A DNA stretch of 64,000 nt, taken from positions 7,465,209 through 7,529,208 of the forward strand of contig NC_087065.1 of the NCBI RefSeq assembly GCF_963678635.1, written 5' to 3'. The translations under genes and the position numbers were made by a program. The notes under the pieces are model-generated. The model saw only the letters and a list, made by a program, of their open reading frames with translations, was not told where the DNA came from and did not search any database. Source of the stretch: Symsagittifera roscoffensis (taxonomy: Eukaryota; Xenacoelomorpha; Acoela; Convolutidae). Position 1 is the first letter of the stretch. Each line of letters opens with the position of its first letter. Of this stretch, positions 44,571 through 53,257 are shown piece after piece.

Positions 44571-45089
44571 TTAAAGTTGTTTTTGGAATTCGACTTTCTT
44601 TAATATTTTAGATTGTGGGATGAATAATTTATAATTTTTAGGTGGTTGATTTCTAAGTCGTGAAGACTCTCTATGGTCTGATTTGTCGATTTTTTCTTGG
44701 GGTATTATTTGTTCTGTCATTTTTCTATTTTTTCTTTCTTTTTGAGATGTATTTTGATCTAGATTTTTTGTATTGTTTTTTGTGGTGGTTGATTTTGTTA
44801 TTTGGTTTTTGAGGTGAAAATCTTTTTGTTCCTTTGTTGTATTTTCCGTATGTGGGTCATTTTGAATAACTTGTAAACCTGTAAAAGAATATAATTGAGT
44901 TAGTTCGCGGAGTGCGTATTCTTTTGGATAATAAGGTAATAGGTTATTTCGGTGTTGAACGATTTCTTTTTTGTCTGAGTCGGTGATTTTATATGTGACA
45001 TCAGTGGGTTTTGCAATTATTTGGTATGGTCCTTTACGAAGGGGTTGTAATTTTTTTTGAAATTCCTTTTTGAGTATTAAAATTGGGTA
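44571..45089 (-). CDS. pol: pol fragment: integrase C-terminal (GPY/F-like) domain and tail
   Basis: The frame 45089 to the TAA at 44573-44571 encodes a GPY/F-like module (LRKGPYQIIAKPTDVTYKI, then KKEIVQHRNNLLPYYP), the C-terminal DNA-binding part typical of Ty3/Gypsy integrases, followed by a charged tail rich in Lys, Asn and Gln. It is out of frame with the preceding fragment. The cause is visible: a 13-bp direct tandem repeat, TTGAGTATTAAAA at 45070-45082 and TTGGGTATTAAAA at 45083-45095, whose duplication shifts the frame by one. This tail is in the same frame as the DDE fragment, so two opposite shifts surround the middle piece. Confidence 0.75.
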   Translation of the reverse strand, partial: YPILILKKEFQKKLQPLRKGPYQIIAKPTDVTYKITDSDKKEIVQHRNNLLPYYPKEYALRELTQLYSFTGLQVIQNDPHTENTTKEQKDFHLKNQITKSTTTKNNTKNLDQNTSQKERKNRKMTEQIIPQEKIDKSDHRESSRLRNQPPKNYKLFIPQSKILKKVEFQKQL

Positions 45090-45309
45090 TTAAAACAAAT
45101 GTTCCAATTTTTAAATCGGAGGCTGGTGTAAAGCGTGAATTTATTTGTTCATTAATGTTTTGCCTTTGTAACAACTTTTTTGTTACTTTTTGGTAAATTT
45201 CATTGTGTTTTTTATCTCTGTTTAAAATCCATTCGGTGTGTGTACCGGAGGCTAATTTAAGAATTTGTGGGTGATGAAAATGATCTTCATCGTGTGTATG
45301 TAAAGTAGG
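45034..45309 (-). CDS. pol: pol fragment: integrase segment between DDE core and GPY/F
   Basis: The frame 45309-45034 encodes a charged, helical stretch (HDEDHFHHPQILKLASGTHT, then KKHNEIYQKVTKKLL) leading to SDLKIGTFVLIPNF, the usual sequence type just ahead of the GPY/F module in Ty3/Gypsy integrases. It is displaced by one base relative to both neighbouring pol fragments. The upstream break lies at about 45310-45330. Confidence 0.65.
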   Translation of the reverse strand, partial: PTLHTHDEDHFHHPQILKLASGTHTEWILNRDKKHNEIYQKVTKKLLQRQNINEQINSRFTPASDLKIGTFVLIPNFNTQKGISKKITTPS

Positions 45310-45878
45310 TTATAACAGATTGAGTCTTTATTTGGTTGACAATAACCTTGTGCGTTTTTATGAGAGTTTGCTGTAAACATTATTGGTTTGCGTGGCTTTT
45401 GGTTAAAAACCATTTCATATGGTGACATTCCTAGAGTTGTCGTAATTTGTGAATTATATGCTAAGGGAAATAATTTTACATCTGCTGACCATTCGGTGTA
45501 TCTTGTATCATTTCCATTGATGATACATCTGAGATATTCTTGTAATGAACGGTTCATACCTTCGACTAAGCCGTTTGTCCAAGGTGCGTGAGATGTACGT
45601 GGTTTTTGTTTGATGTTATATAGATGACATAGTGTGATGATTTCATTATTTATGAATTCTGTACCGTTGTCTGTAACTAAAATTTCTGGTAGTCCGAATT
45701 TGGCTATCCAGTGTTCATAGAGTGTTGTGTAAGCGTAATAAGCGTTACAATGTGGTACTGGGTTAAGTGCTACATAATGTGTAAACGCGTCAACAATTAC
45801 CATAATGTAGGAGTTTCCTTCGGATGAGGGTGAAATTGGTCCTTTTGTATCAAAGGAGATACGGTGGTTAAAGTACAA
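45252..45878 (-). CDS. pol: pol fragment: integrase catalytic core (DDE)
   Basis: The retroviral integrase fold is recognised from FDTKGPISPSSEGNSYIMVI (first Asp), LVTDNGTEFINN (second Asp) and NGLVEGMNRSLQEYL (Glu), with the usual spacing, followed by YNSQITTTLGMSPYEMVFNQ. The enzyme joins the cDNA ends to host DNA. The frame starts without an ATG at 45878 (TTG) and overlaps the end of the RT ORF in another frame, so one base is gained or lost near 45875. The last 20 codons before the stop at 45252 are out-of-frame noise after a second break at about 45315. Confidence 0.9.
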   Translation of the reverse strand: MYFNHRISFDTKGPISPSSEGNSYIMVIVDAFTHYVALNPVPHCNAYYAYTTLYEHWIAKFGLPEILVTDNGTEFINNEIITLCHLYNIKQKPRTSHAPWTNGLVEGMNRSLQEYLRCIINGNDTRYTEWSADVKLFPLAYNSQITTTLGMSPYEMVFNQKPRKPIMFTANSHKNAQGYCQPNKDSICYNLLYIHTMKIIFITHKFLN

Positions 45879-48619
45879 CTTTGTCCTTTAAAGTCTTGTT
45901 TTTGTGCTATTTGTTTTTGATTTGGATAAGGTTTATTTAGTTGACATACTATACAATCATTGCATAGTACTTTTATCCAAATTGGTGCATTTGGGAAATA
46001 AAAGTTTTGTATGAAATTTGAATATGTTTTCTCTGATCCAGAGTGTCCTTTAATATTTTGTGTATGTGAAATATTAAAAGCTATGAGAATCATACTTAGA
46101 GGGAGACAGGGAACTGTAGATTCATTTAATTTGTATTCTAGAAGGTCTGTGTTTTCGTTAATTGTTGTATTATTGAATTTTCGAAAATATCGGAGGAGTG
46201 TTTTATTTCCTAAAATAGTTGTATCTGCCTTGACGGGTTTAGTTTTATATTTGTGCCATGATTTTAGTTGTCTAATTACTGGGTCAAGATTTTGGTATTG
46301 TTTCAACATTGAAATTGTAACTGTTTTTGTTGGGGGGAGAAAAATGTTTTCTATTTCTAATTTAGATAAAGGGATTGTATCAAGTGGGTCATGAAGGTCA
46401 AATATTTGATTTATTGTGTATTTTGAATCGTTTGTTTGTGGTCCTGATAAATTTATTTTATCAGTTAGGTTTTCTTTTTCAATTAGTGGAAAAAGGTCTT
46501 TTTTATGCGAGTGTTGTTTTACTCTTTTTTGTTGGGTGTTATTTTTTATCCATTGTGAATATGGGATTGGTTTAAAAGTTGATGTTCCAAGTAGGTCAAC
46601 TTCATAGTGATTATTTTGACAATCTAAATAAAGTGGGAAGTGTTGTAGATTGTTTATCTGTGATTGTTCAACGTCAGTTTTTACTGCATATTTGCATTCT
46701 AGTCGGGGTGATGTTTCGTTTTTTGCAAGGTAGAATTTTATATTTTTGGGTATTTCAACTGTGGTTTTACGTGTAAGTAATTCCGGTGGCGTATTTCGAC
46801 TTAATGTGTCTGGTAATGCAAGATTCTTTCCTGCTGTCCAAACTATATGTAAGTTTGGGAATTTCATTAGAATTAGCTGAAATCTATAAACTCGGTGATT
46901 TGGATTAGATTTTTGTGTAAAGAGAAAAATGATTGGTTTGTGATCTGTGAATAGAACTGTTGGATGTTTTGATCCTAGTATCAGAAATTCATATTCTGTA
47001 AGTGTATAGATTATGGCTGTACATTCTCTCATTAGGGTTGAGAGTCTTAGCTCTGCTTGAGTGAATAATTGAGAGTTTGCTGATATAAGGTTCATTTTGT
47101 TTGTACCATTATGTGATTGTAATAATGCTGCGCCGATGCCAAAGTTCGAAGCATCGCACATTGCATAAAATGGTTGATTTGGATCTGGAATTGTGTTTGA
47201 AATTTGTTCAGTTAAGAGTTTCTTTATTTCTTCAAATCGTGCTTGATGTTCTGTATTCCATTCAAAATTATTTTGTTGTCTGAGTATATTATAGAATGGT
47301 CTTAGGTATAATTGCATTTTATAAACACATTTGCTTAAAAAGTTTAACATTCCAAGGAATTCTTGGATTTTCTTTTTATTTGTCGGTGGTTGGAGTTTCT
47401 GAATAGCGTCAATGCGTGATTTTAATGGAGTGATTGTTTTTCTTTCTATATTATGTCCTAAGAATTTAACTCTTGTCAAAAAGAAGTGTGATTTATCGGG
47501 GGCGGCCTTCAGATTTTCGTTCTGAAGTATTTGGTGATATTGTTCTAAAACATTGAACATTTCTTCTTTAGTCTGTGATTGCATAAAAACATCGTCTAAA
47601 TAGGTGATTGCGTTTTTCTTGAGTATTAGTGGTCGAAAAATTTTGCTCATAAAAGCTGAAAATGCTGCTGGTCCTATGGATATTCCATAGAATAAGCGGT
47701 TGAATTCGTATTGTTGGTTTCCAATAACAAATTGTGTTAAACGTCGCGATTGTTCATCTAATGACATTTGGTTATATGCACTGTTCATATCTGCGGTTGT
47801 AAAGTATTTTCCGTTTATTTTTGTTAAAATAACTTGTATTGGTTCAATAGGCCAATTACACTTTGATTCATCTATGAGTGAGTTGAGGTATCTAGCGTCG
47901 AGAACAATTTTTAATGATTCTCCTTTGGCTAGAATGATAACAGGGTTGATAAATGTGTTACCTTTTGGTTGTTCTTCTTTATTTACTGGTGAGATTATAT
48001 TGTATTGTTCTAAAATATCAAGTAATCTGTTCACTTTATCGTGTAAATGAATTGGTACTTTACTTGCTCTTTGTTTTTTGAAAACTGCGTCTGGTTTTAA
48101 TGGGAGATGTAGTGATGAGCTGATTTTGCCAACATCAAATTTGGATGTTGCATAGACTGATGAATATTTAATTAGCTGTTTGGCTAATTTTTCAAATTCG
48201 TCTTGTGTTATTTGTGAATGTTGGAAATTAAACATTGTTAAAAATTTCTGTTGATTCTCTGTGTAGTTATTTATGTTGAATGTCGGTTTGAAATATGGGG
48301 TTTTTGTGAAATAATCCGTATTTCTTTTTTCGTTACTTATTATATTATTTATGGATAATTCTTCATTAAGAATTGTGGATTGACAAATATCTAATAATTG
48401 GAGTATATTATTTACGCGATATGCTTTTTCGTGTATTGGTGATTTTGTAGCGTTGGTTTCGCAATAGCCTAAAAGTCCTAAAGGTAGTGTTACTTGATAG
48501 GGTGTATTGTTGTATACATGTAGAGAAATAATATCTGAATTCGAGTTTTTCAAATATTTTATGGATGAAATTGTGATTTTGAAAAACTTATGGATAGGTT
48601 TGAATTCAAAATCTGACAT
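45797..48619 (-). CDS. pol: pol: reverse transcriptase, RNase H and integrase zinc finger
   Basis: The ORF from ATG 48619 has 940 codons; the frame is open upstream to 48820, overlapping the end of gag by 98 nt. Domains: reverse transcriptase (about 185-430) with ADMNSAYNQM in the palm, FYGISIGPAAF, and the catalytic AITYLDDVFM near residue 340; connection; RNase H (about 480-605) with AMCDASNFGIGAALL, the Glu in LMREC, FTDHKP and LPDTLSR; and the integrase HHCC finger near 855-905 (HTQNIKGH ... CNDCIVC). YLDD instead of the more usual YVDD/YIDD of Gypsy elements is a small peculiarity. After the zinc finger the frame is lost and the last 25 codons are noise. The gag-to-pol relation on this strand is +1. 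Confidence 0.95.
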   Translation of the reverse strand: MSDFEFKPIHKFFKITISSIKYLKNSNSDIISLHVYNNTPYQVTLPLGLLGYCETNATKSPIHEKAYRVNNILQLLDICQSTILNEELSINNIISNEKRNTDYFTKTPYFKPTFNINNYTENQQKFLTMFNFQHSQITQDEFEKLAKQLIKYSSVYATSKFDVGKISSSLHLPLKPDAVFKKQRASKVPIHLHDKVNRLLDILEQYNIISPVNKEEQPKGNTFINPVIILAKGESLKIVLDARYLNSLIDESKCNWPIEPIQVILTKINGKYFTTADMNSAYNQMSLDEQSRRLTQFVIGNQQYEFNRLFYGISIGPAAFSAFMSKIFRPLILKKNAITYLDDVFMQSQTKEEMFNVLEQYHQILQNENLKAAPDKSHFFLTRVKFLGHNIERKTITPLKSRIDAIQKLQPPTNKKKIQEFLGMLNFLSKCVYKMQLYLRPFYNILRQQNNFEWNTEHQARFEEIKKLLTEQISNTIPDPNQPFYAMCDASNFGIGAALLQSHNGTNKMNLISANSQLFTQAELRLSTLMRECTAIIYTLTEYEFLILGSKHPTVLFTDHKPIIFLFTQKSNPNHRVYRFQLILMKFPNLHIVWTAGKNLALPDTLSRNTPPELLTRKTTVEIPKNIKFYLAKNETSPRLECKYAVKTDVEQSQINNLQHFPLYLDCQNNHYEVDLLGTSTFKPIPYSQWIKNNTQQKRVKQHSHKKDLFPLIEKENLTDKINLSGPQTNDSKYTINQIFDLHDPLDTIPLSKLEIENIFLPPTKTVTISMLKQYQNLDPVIRQLKSWHKYKTKPVKADTTILGNKTLLRYFRKFNNTTINENTDLLEYKLNESTVPCLPLSMILIAFNISHTQNIKGHSGSEKTYSNFIQNFYFPNAPIWIKVLCNDCIVCQLNKPYPNQKQIAQKQDFKGQSCTLTTVSPLIQKDQFHPHPKETPTLW

Positions 48620-48722
48620 ACAGAGTTGTTGTTTGTTTTGTTTTTTATCATATTGGTGAACTTGTTTTATTGAAAAATTATATATGTTTCCTGATAGTGG
48701 TTTCAGGTGTTTTCTTTGTTGG

Positions 48723-51700
48723 TTATATATTGGATAAAATTTTGAAAAGAATGGTGGTTGTTTGTTTAATCTTTGAAAAAATGTTAGGGATGTCTTTTGC
48801 TTTTGTGTTTTTATCTTTGATTAGTATCTTACTGTTTAATATGTTGATTGTTGGTATATATTTAGAGATAAATGGTATTCCAATGATATTGTGTTTAATA
48901 TCAGTGATATGAAATATTTGTTTAAATGGTTTAGTTAAAATTTTATTTTGCTCCATTGTTCTTGTGGGGAGAAGAAATAATTGAATTTTTCCATAGTTTA
49001 CCAATGTTGATCCTTGTGCTGTTGCTAGTTTACTGGAGGTTTCAAGAGGTGTTAGCTTTGGGTGTAAGGTTTTTATTTCATTCCATGTGGGAATGCTTAT
49101 TATATTTGATTCTGCTCCTGAATCAATTAGAAAATCAATTTCAAGATCTGGTGGTTGAAATTCTTTGCTTCTTGGACTTTCTAAAAGAAATGGTATTGTC
49201 CAAATTTTTTCTTTGGGTTGTTCTTTTTGTATATTTTGATAGATGTGATTTGTATTCAAGCATTTTGTTTTGTCATTCTCATTGGGTTGATTTGTAGTGT
49301 TAATTTCATTAGTTTTTTGCGTCGTCGGTGTGGAATGGATGGGTTCAATATAATAATTATGAAGGAGTTCTGATTGATTTTCATATATGTGTGATGAAAA
49401 TGGTTGTTCATATATAATAGGTTCATAGTCATTTTCGACTGCTATCATATTGATGAAGATAGTGTTTTCTGTTTCACTTTCTGAGTCTGATGATTCACAG
49501 TTTATTTGATTGAGTTGTAACATATCATTTACTGTGTCGTCAATACCTGGAGGGTCTGATGTTGTTTCTGGATTTGATTGTACTTGATTTATATTCCTTT
49601 GATGTTTGGGTGTACTACTTCTATGGCGATTATTAGAATTATTATAATGGTTATTATTCCTGTGTGGTGATTGGGAATAATTTCTATAACGATTATTATA
49701 ACTTGAATGTCGATTTTGTGAATTATTTCGTGATCTGTTTTGGTAATTATTGTTTGGTCTGTTATAGTTCGATCTATTATATGAGTTATTCCTTGATCGA
49801 TTGTTCGGGTAATTCTGGTTTCGGTTGTTTGAATAATTTCTATTCCGATTATTGGAGTAGTTTCTATTCCTATTGTATGATGAATTTCGTGATTGATTGT
49901 TTGGATAGTAATTATTTCTTGATTGGGAATTAGATCTAGAAACAAATCGTGTTGTATTTGAATTTGATCTAGAGTAGTTATTTCGACTATTTGGTCTATT
50001 GTAGTGATTTTGTGATGAATTTTGCGTATTTCTTCGTTCTGGTGATCTTCCTCTATAACTTGAGTTATATTGTGATTGATTTCTTGTATAATTTGTATTG
50101 TTCGGGAGTGGTTTTCCTGAACTGTTGTTGCTGTACACAGTTTTGTTCGGTAGATTTTGATCTTTTTTCATGTATTGATAGAATGATTTATTTGGTTCTT
50201 TATATTTTTGAGGTTTATTTTGATTGTCTTGCTGTTTTTGTCTACATTCAGAAATACTATGTCCGTATCGTCGGCAATAATTACACCATTTTTTGAAAGA
50301 TGGTTTGCCTTTAAAGTTTGGGTGTTTTTCGTAAATATTGAGTATTTCAGTGATTTTTTCAACGAGGTCTGTATCTGATTCCTGTATATTGTTGATATTT
50401 GTGGAATTTGTTTCAAATCGGTTAACATATTGTAATTTCAGATTTTCTGTTTCTTCGAGTTTCATTGTGATTTCTGCTTGTTCTAGTTTGTCTACTGTTT
50501 TTCGAAAATCTAAATCGGGTTCTCGAATTGAAGAAGGATGGGATGCTCTCTTTTTTATTGCTATTTTTCTTAATTGCGGTGTTAAGGTCATCATTAAGAT
50601 TTCTGTCATCTTTGTGTTTTTATAGTCGTGTGTATTTAATGAATATGCTTTTTGAACTAGTGTTTCGATGCGTACTGCTAATTGCTTGATGGTTTCATTT
50701 GGTAATCTGCGAATTTCATTACATAAAACTCTTTGTTGTTGTTTGTTTCTTTCGGAGTCAAACATTTTTGAAAATTCTTGTGTAAACCTTTTCCAATTTG
50801 ATTTTGTTTCTATAGGCAATACTGAAAACCATTTTTGGGCTGCGCCGTCTAAAGTTGTTTGTATCAACGCTGTGCGTCGATGTATCCAGTTTTGATGTAG
50901 TGGCGTATTAATTGGTTCAGGTCCTATATTTAAAATCAAATTTGCTGTTACTGCATTTAAATAGTCTTCTACAGAATATTCAGGGTCTGTTCCTGTGAAA
51001 ACCGTTAAAGGTTTATTTGATGTTATTGATGATCCACCCATAAGGTATGGATTCATTGTCATTTGTAATGATTCTGCTGCATTTGGCATTTGAGAAAAAT
51101 TTGAAAGTTGATTTCTTGTTATTTCGTGTTGTTGAAGATAATATGGGAGTGGTATTTCATTTTGCATTTGTGTCGGTTGATACGAGTGTGTGATTATTGG
51201 GTTTTGTTGCTGAATTGGTTGAAAATATTGTGTATTAATTGGTTTTTGTTGCTGAATTGGTGGTTGATTTTGTCTATCTATCGGTTGTGGAGAAAAAGTT
51301 CTATGATTTGTATGTGGTTTCTGTACTCCTTGTCCACGATATTCTTGATTATACGGTGCAAATATATCTGGTTGTAAAAAATCATCATCTGAGGATAAGT
51401 AATCCATTTGATAAGATGTTTGTTTTTTATTTTTATTTTGTTGAAAAAATGGATAGTTTTCACTACGATCCTGTGAAGGATGTAAATTTGTTTGAAAGTT
51501 TACTGAATTAGTTTGTGCCATTGGGTTATCCCAGTTTCGAGATCTTGTATAATTATTAAAATTTTTTCGTGGGGGATAATTTGTTTTTGATGGATGTGTG
51601 TAATTATAATTATGTTCTGCAAAATTGTTTCTAGTGAACGTTTTACGTGTTTTTGACGGTATTGTCATGGGTCTGTATGTTTGATAATCCATGTGTGAAT

Positions 51701-51944
51701 ATTTTGGGGCAACCGAAGGTTTAACGGTTGATTGTAATGTTACTTGTGTTTGTGAAGGGTTTGTATTTTTTGGTGTTGTTAAATTTGGACGTATTGGTGA
51801 AATACTTTGTTGTGTAGTTCTTGTGTGTACGATTTCTTCATTTATAAAGTGTGATGGTGTCTGGATATCTTGTTGAGTGAGATTTCTAGTTCCATTGAGG
51901 TTTTCATTGTGTATGACTGTGGAGTTTAAACTATTATTTTGCAT
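48723..51944 (-). CDS. gag-pro: gag-protease polyprotein (1073 residues from first ATG)
   Basis: From ATG 51944: a disordered Asn/Gln/Pro-rich region (1-300), a retrotransposon capsid domain (about 310-500; SVEDYLNAVTANLILNIG, DGAAQKWFSVLP, FTQEFSKMF), a CCHC zinc knuckle CNYCRRYGHSISEC (about 554-567), a 200-residue Arg/Ser/Asn/Tyr-rich region with near-repeats of RNRNYSNN (about 600-790), and an aspartic protease with DFLIDSGAESNIISIPT (catalytic Asp about 941) and NIIGIPFISKYIP as its distal strand. Gag packages the RNA and forms the particle; the RSNY-rich part is probably an RNA-binding segment. The frame is open upstream to 52085, within the 277-residue ORF, and its upstream codons look protein-like, suggesting that the true N-terminus lies in that ORF and that a frameshift separates them near 52080. 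Confidence 0.93.
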   Translation of the reverse strand: MQNNSLNSTVIHNENLNGTRNLTQQDIQTPSHFINEEIVHTRTTQQSISPIRPNLTTPKNTNPSQTQVTLQSTVKPSVAPKYSHMDYQTYRPMTIPSKTRKTFTRNNFAEHNYNYTHPSKTNYPPRKNFNNYTRSRNWDNPMAQTNSVNFQTNLHPSQDRSENYPFFQQNKNKKQTSYQMDYLSSDDDFLQPDIFAPYNQEYRGQGVQKPHTNHRTFSPQPIDRQNQPPIQQQKPINTQYFQPIQQQNPIITHSYQPTQMQNEIPLPYYLQQHEITRNQLSNFSQMPNAAESLQMTMNPYLMGGSSITSNKPLTVFTGTDPEYSVEDYLNAVTANLILNIGPEPINTPLHQNWIHRRTALIQTTLDGAAQKWFSVLPIETKSNWKRFTQEFSKMFDSERNKQQQRVLCNEIRRLPNETIKQLAVRIETLVQKAYSLNTHDYKNTKMTEILMMTLTPQLRKIAIKKRASHPSSIREPDLDFRKTVDKLEQAEITMKLEETENLKLQYVNRFETNSTNINNIQESDTDLVEKITEILNIYEKHPNFKGKPSFKKWCNYCRRYGHSISECRQKQQDNQNKPQKYKEPNKSFYQYMKKDQNLPNKTVYSNNSSGKPLPNNTNYTRNQSQYNSSYRGRSPERRNTQNSSQNHYNRPNSRNNYSRSNSNTTRFVSRSNSQSRNNYYPNNQSRNSSYNRNRNYSNNRNRNYSNNRNQNYPNNRSRNNSYNRSNYNRPNNNYQNRSRNNSQNRHSSYNNRYRNYSQSPHRNNNHYNNSNNRHRSSTPKHQRNINQVQSNPETTSDPPGIDDTVNDMLQLNQINCESSDSESETENTIFINMIAVENDYEPIIYEQPFSSHIYENQSELLHNYYIEPIHSTPTTQKTNEINTTNQPNENDKTKCLNTNHIYQNIQKEQPKEKIWTIPFLLESPRSKEFQPPDLEIDFLIDSGAESNIISIPTWNEIKTLHPKLTPLETSSKLATAQGSTLVNYGKIQLFLLPTRTMEQNKILTKPFKQIFHITDIKHNIIGIPFISKYIPTINILNSKILIKDKNTKAKDIPNIFSKIKQTTTILFKILSNI

Positions 51945-51981
51945 ATCAGGTAAAAATGTATTATAGTTTAATGGTGTTGCA

Positions 51982-52815
51982 TCAATGGTTAATGGTATTA
52001 CTCTTACATAATCTCTTACATAAGATATCGTACTTATTGCTTGACTTGAGATTGATTGTGGGAAGTTTATGAATGCGGGATGAGACTATTCGGGTCCCAA
52101 ACATAGTCTGATTGTTCTGTGATGGCAGTATCATCGTTTTTGAATTTTGGGGTCTAAAATTTTTTCTTGCTTGTGAAATTAAATCAATATTATGTGTGAA
52201 ATAATCTATTATGAACCATGCCAAAATTTTTTGTAAGTCGTGTTTTGTATGTTGTGAAACTTCATCTTTCGTGAAATTTTCTTTAATTATATTTAGAAAA
52301 CTAGAGAGTAGTGTGATTTCATGTCGTACTCTTATATGCTTAGATGTTTCTGTCGGTGAAACATTTGTGATTGGGATTTCGTTTTCTAATATCGAGATAT
52401 AACTATATATTATTGCAAAAACTTCATTGGTGAATATGGAGTTTGCTCTTTGTGAGTTATGATATTGTATGCTTTTTATATATGCTGAGAATACTTTTGA
52501 GAATTCTAAATCAAGGTCGTCTGTTTGAATTACATATTTGCTGTGATTCTGGTTTGGTGAGTTGAATTCTATGGAGTAGATTCCGTATTGTTGTGTTAAG
52601 TTACATATATCTTTCAAATAGTGATCGATAATTTGTCTTTTGATTTTTACATCTGGGAACTCTGTTTTACACGGACTGATTCCGGGTTCAAACAAATTTA
52701 AGAGTAAATTTTTGCAAAATATATGCTGTCCTCTATCAGTGGTTGCATCTACGATAAAGGGGAAGATATCATCATCATCTGGACTTTCTTCACCTGGGGT
52801 GTATGTTGAGCTCAT
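51982..52815 (-). CDS. 277-residue ORF upstream of gag, probable N-terminal part of Gag
   Basis: From ATG 52815 it encodes an acidic start (EESPDDDDIFPF) and a helical globular region of about 230 residues with ordinary composition (KVFSAYIKSIQYHNSQRANS, TLLSSFLNIIKENFTKDEV, KILAWFIIDYFTHNIDLISQ). Its last codons overlap the open upstream part of the gag frame. Its helical, soluble character and position suggest a matrix-like Gag N-terminus cut off by a frameshift, but it could also be a separate small protein. The start overlaps the end of the preceding ORF by 26 nt. Confidence 0.65.
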   Translation of the reverse strand: MSSTYTPGEESPDDDDIFPFIVDATTDRGQHIFCKNLLLNLFEPGISPCKTEFPDVKIKRQIIDHYLKDICNLTQQYGIYSIEFNSPNQNHSKYVIQTDDLDLEFSKVFSAYIKSIQYHNSQRANSIFTNEVFAIIYSYISILENEIPITNVSPTETSKHIRVRHEITLLSSFLNIIKENFTKDEVSQHTKHDLQKILAWFIIDYFTHNIDLISQARKNFRPQNSKTMILPSQNNQTMFGTRIVSSRIHKLPTINLKSSNKYDILCKRLCKSNTINH

Positions 52816-53257
52816 TTTTTTGTTTGATGACTGTTAATATGTAATTATCAATGTGTCTAATTGGTTGATTCCAATTGTATAAATGTACTGGTTTGTGTTT
52901 ATATTGATTTTTTATTCTTCTTTTTCCTCTTTTTGATGAATTTGAAGTCGTTTCTGAGTCGGAAAAATATAATTGATCGTGAATGGGGCAATTTTTATCT
53001 ATAGATTCTTTCAATTTATAAAGTTCGTCTAAACTGCTGGTTTCTGATTCTGAAAATGCGTTGCGGTTTTTGGAAAATCTTTTTCGTGTAATTTGTCTTT
53101 GTTTGGTTATTATTTTTCTTTTTAGTGTTTGTCGTTTTGTTCTGATATATCCAACTGTTTGTGTGTGTGGTGTGATTACAAGATCGTATTTTTTGTTATC
53201 TATTTCACAATTGTGTAAAACAATTGTTTGTTTATTTCCTAGGTTTTTAAATGACAT
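52790..53257 (-). CDS. 155-residue basic ORF, first in the element, unknown
   Basis: ATG 53257 begins a compact protein with a beta-rich N-terminal 40 residues (KQTIVLHNCEIDNKKYDLVI), a strongly basic middle (RTKRQTLKRKIITKQRQITR) resembling a nuclear-localisation or nucleic-acid-binding patch, a Ser/Glu-rich acidic stretch (SESETSSLDEL) and a second basic patch (KRGKRRIKNQYKHK). It overlaps the next ORF by 26 nt in a different frame. No family is recognised. An ORF before gag is unusual for Ty3/Gypsy elements. Confidence 0.5.
   Translation of the reverse strand: MSFKNLGNKQTIVLHNCEIDNKKYDLVITPHTQTVGYIRTKRQTLKRKIITKQRQITRKRFSKNRNAFSESETSSLDELYKLKESIDKNCPIHDQLYFSDSETTSNSSKRGKRRIKNQYKHKPVHLYNWNQPIRHIDNYILTVIKQKNELNIHPR

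Noticed and set aside
45797-45890. Programmed -1 frameshift inside integrase between zinc finger and DDE core
   Set aside because: No slippery heptamer in the correct frame was seen, and two further breaks follow downstream, so mutational frameshift is the simpler reading.
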